A stretch of DNA of 13,648 bases from contig CAZJWJ010000121.1 of the NCBI GenBank assembly GCA_964549495.1, positions 1 to 13,648 of the forward strand, given 5' to 3'. Under the pieces are notes generated by a model. The model made no database searches, was not told where the DNA came from, and was given only the letters and a program-made list of their open reading frames with translations. This document shows positions 12,847 to 13,648 of the stretch, in pieces. Numbering within the stretch: position 1 is the first letter of the stretch; each line of letters opens with the position of its first letter. The translations under genes and the position numbers were made by a program. This stretch comes from JACKBJ01 sp964549495 (GTDB lineage: Bacteria; Chloroflexota; Anaerolineae; Epilineales; Epilineaceae).

Positions 12847-13611
12847 ATGGACAGACAACCGAGCAGCTCGATCGCAGATAGCGGCCCGATCATCATCGCC
12901 GAGGAAGTCGAGAAGTGGTTCGGCGACTTCAAGGCGCTCGACGGCATCAGCATGCGGGTGGAGCGCGGCGAAGTGGTCGTCATCTTGGGACCATCGGGCT
13001 CCGGCAAGAGCACCTTCGTGCGCACCTTGAACCGGCTGGAGCCGCATGATGGCGGGCGCATCGTCATCGATGGCATCGAGCTGTCGCACGATGTGAAGAA
13101 CATCGAAGCGGTGCGGCGTGAGGTGGGCATGGTCTTCCAGCAGTTCAACCTCTTTCCGCACAAGAGTGTGCTCGAGAACATCACGCTGGCGCCGATCCAC
13201 GTGAGGCGTTGGCCGCGCGAGAAGGCCGAGGCGGTGGCGCGCGAGCTTCTCGAGCAGGTGCACATTCCGGAGCAGGCTGAGAAGTACCCGGGTCAGCTTT
13301 CCGGCGGGCAGCAGCAGCGGGTGGCGATCGCACGGGCTTTGGCGATGCAGCCCAAGATCATGTTGTTCGACGAGCCGACCAGCGCCTTGGATCCGGAGAT
13401 GATCAAGGAGGTGCTGGAGGTGATGCAGGACTTGGCCGGCAGTGGGATGACGATGGTGGTGGTGACGCACGAGGTGGGGTTCGCGCGGGCGGTGGCGGAT
13501 CGGGTGGTCTTGTTCGATGAGGGGCGCTTGATCGAGGAAGCGGCGCCGGAGGTGTTTTTCGATCGGCCGGAGCATGAGCGGACCAAGCGCTTTCTTAGTC
13601 AGATATTGTGA
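12847..13611 (+). CDS. aapP: Amino-acid ABC transporter ATPase AapP
   Basis: This 254-residue ATPase powers uptake by binding the EAA loops of AapQ and AapM on the cytoplasmic face. All motifs are intact: Walker A GPSGSGKST (48-56), Q-loop Gln98 in VFQQFNLFPH, signature LSGGQQQR (151-158), Walker B IMLFDEP (171-177; D175, E176), D-loop SALD and switch His208 in VTHEVGFA. The length matches GlnQ/HisP-type polar amino-acid ATPases. I chose ATG 12847 because GGGAG is 8 nt upstream; an upstream in-frame TTG at 12808 would overlap aapM and adds residues not found in the family. It is last in the operon; no terminator is visible in the remaining 37 bases. Confidence 0.94.
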   Translation: MDRQPSSSIADSGPIIIAEEVEKWFGDFKALDGISMRVERGEVVVILGPSGSGKSTFVRTLNRLEPHDGGRIVIDGIELSHDVKNIEAVRREVGMVFQQFNLFPHKSVLENITLAPIHVRRWPREKAEAVARELLEQVHIPEQAEKYPGQLSGGQQQRVAIARALAMQPKIMLFDEPTSALDPEMIKEVLEVMQDLAGSGMTMVVVTHEVGFARAVADRVVLFDEGRLIEEAAPEVFFDRPEHERTKRFLSQIL

Positions 13612-13648
13612 ACTCGAGGGGTGTGGTGGGTCGGGAGGGTGCGTTGGG

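Noticed and set aside
1..13648. CRISPR array
   Set aside because: No regularly spaced repeats with unique spacers were seen; the 12-bp repeats at 4861-4884 and the cluster at 250-305 are too short and too close.

Overview
The window looks like a piece of a GC-rich Gram-negative chromosome, probably a proteobacterium (perhaps gamma). The grounds are an Aap-type general L-amino-acid ABC transporter, a lipoprotein binding protein, a periplasmic lytic transglycosylase and a Lon-like protease with an AAA_32-type domain. No rRNA or taxonomic marker is present, so this placement is inference.

The window has two parts. Bases 1 to about 4950 are accessory DNA with mixed gene orientation and visibly lower GC. 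The left edge (1-372) holds no convincing gene but has many hairpins and a cluster of short repeats that resemble a transposon or insertion-sequence end. Next come a leftward pair (a 109-residue mobile-element protein, then a RadC/JAB protein) and, divergently, a tyrosine integrase followed 5 nt later by a DUF4062-domain protein. A second leftward pair faces them: a DnaB/RecA-like protein whose nucleotide-binding motifs have decayed, then a 118-residue unknown. At 4943-4994 lies the 3' half of a tRNA-Lys(TTT), probably an attachment-site scar at or near the right border of the island.

Bases 5014 to 13648 look like ordinary chromosome. A Lon-like ATP-dependent protease has its own extended -10 promoter. 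Upstream of it in the same direction is an SLT lytic transglycosylase. Its upstream region carries a consensus-like promoter with two LexA-type GAAC-N4-GTTC boxes 33 bp apart, one exactly inside the -35/-10 spacer. Divergent from it is aapJQMP, encoding a lipoprotein amino-acid binding protein, two permeases and an ATPase. A 14-bp intercistronic hairpin separates the binding-protein gene from the permease genes, a common way to make more binding protein than membrane complex.

The best candidates for undescribed biology are the island cargo (integrase-coupled DUF4062 protein, and the degenerate DnaB-like protein with its small partner) and the twin-box promoter of the transglycosylase. No CRISPR array, reverse transcriptase or restriction-modification enzyme is visible.
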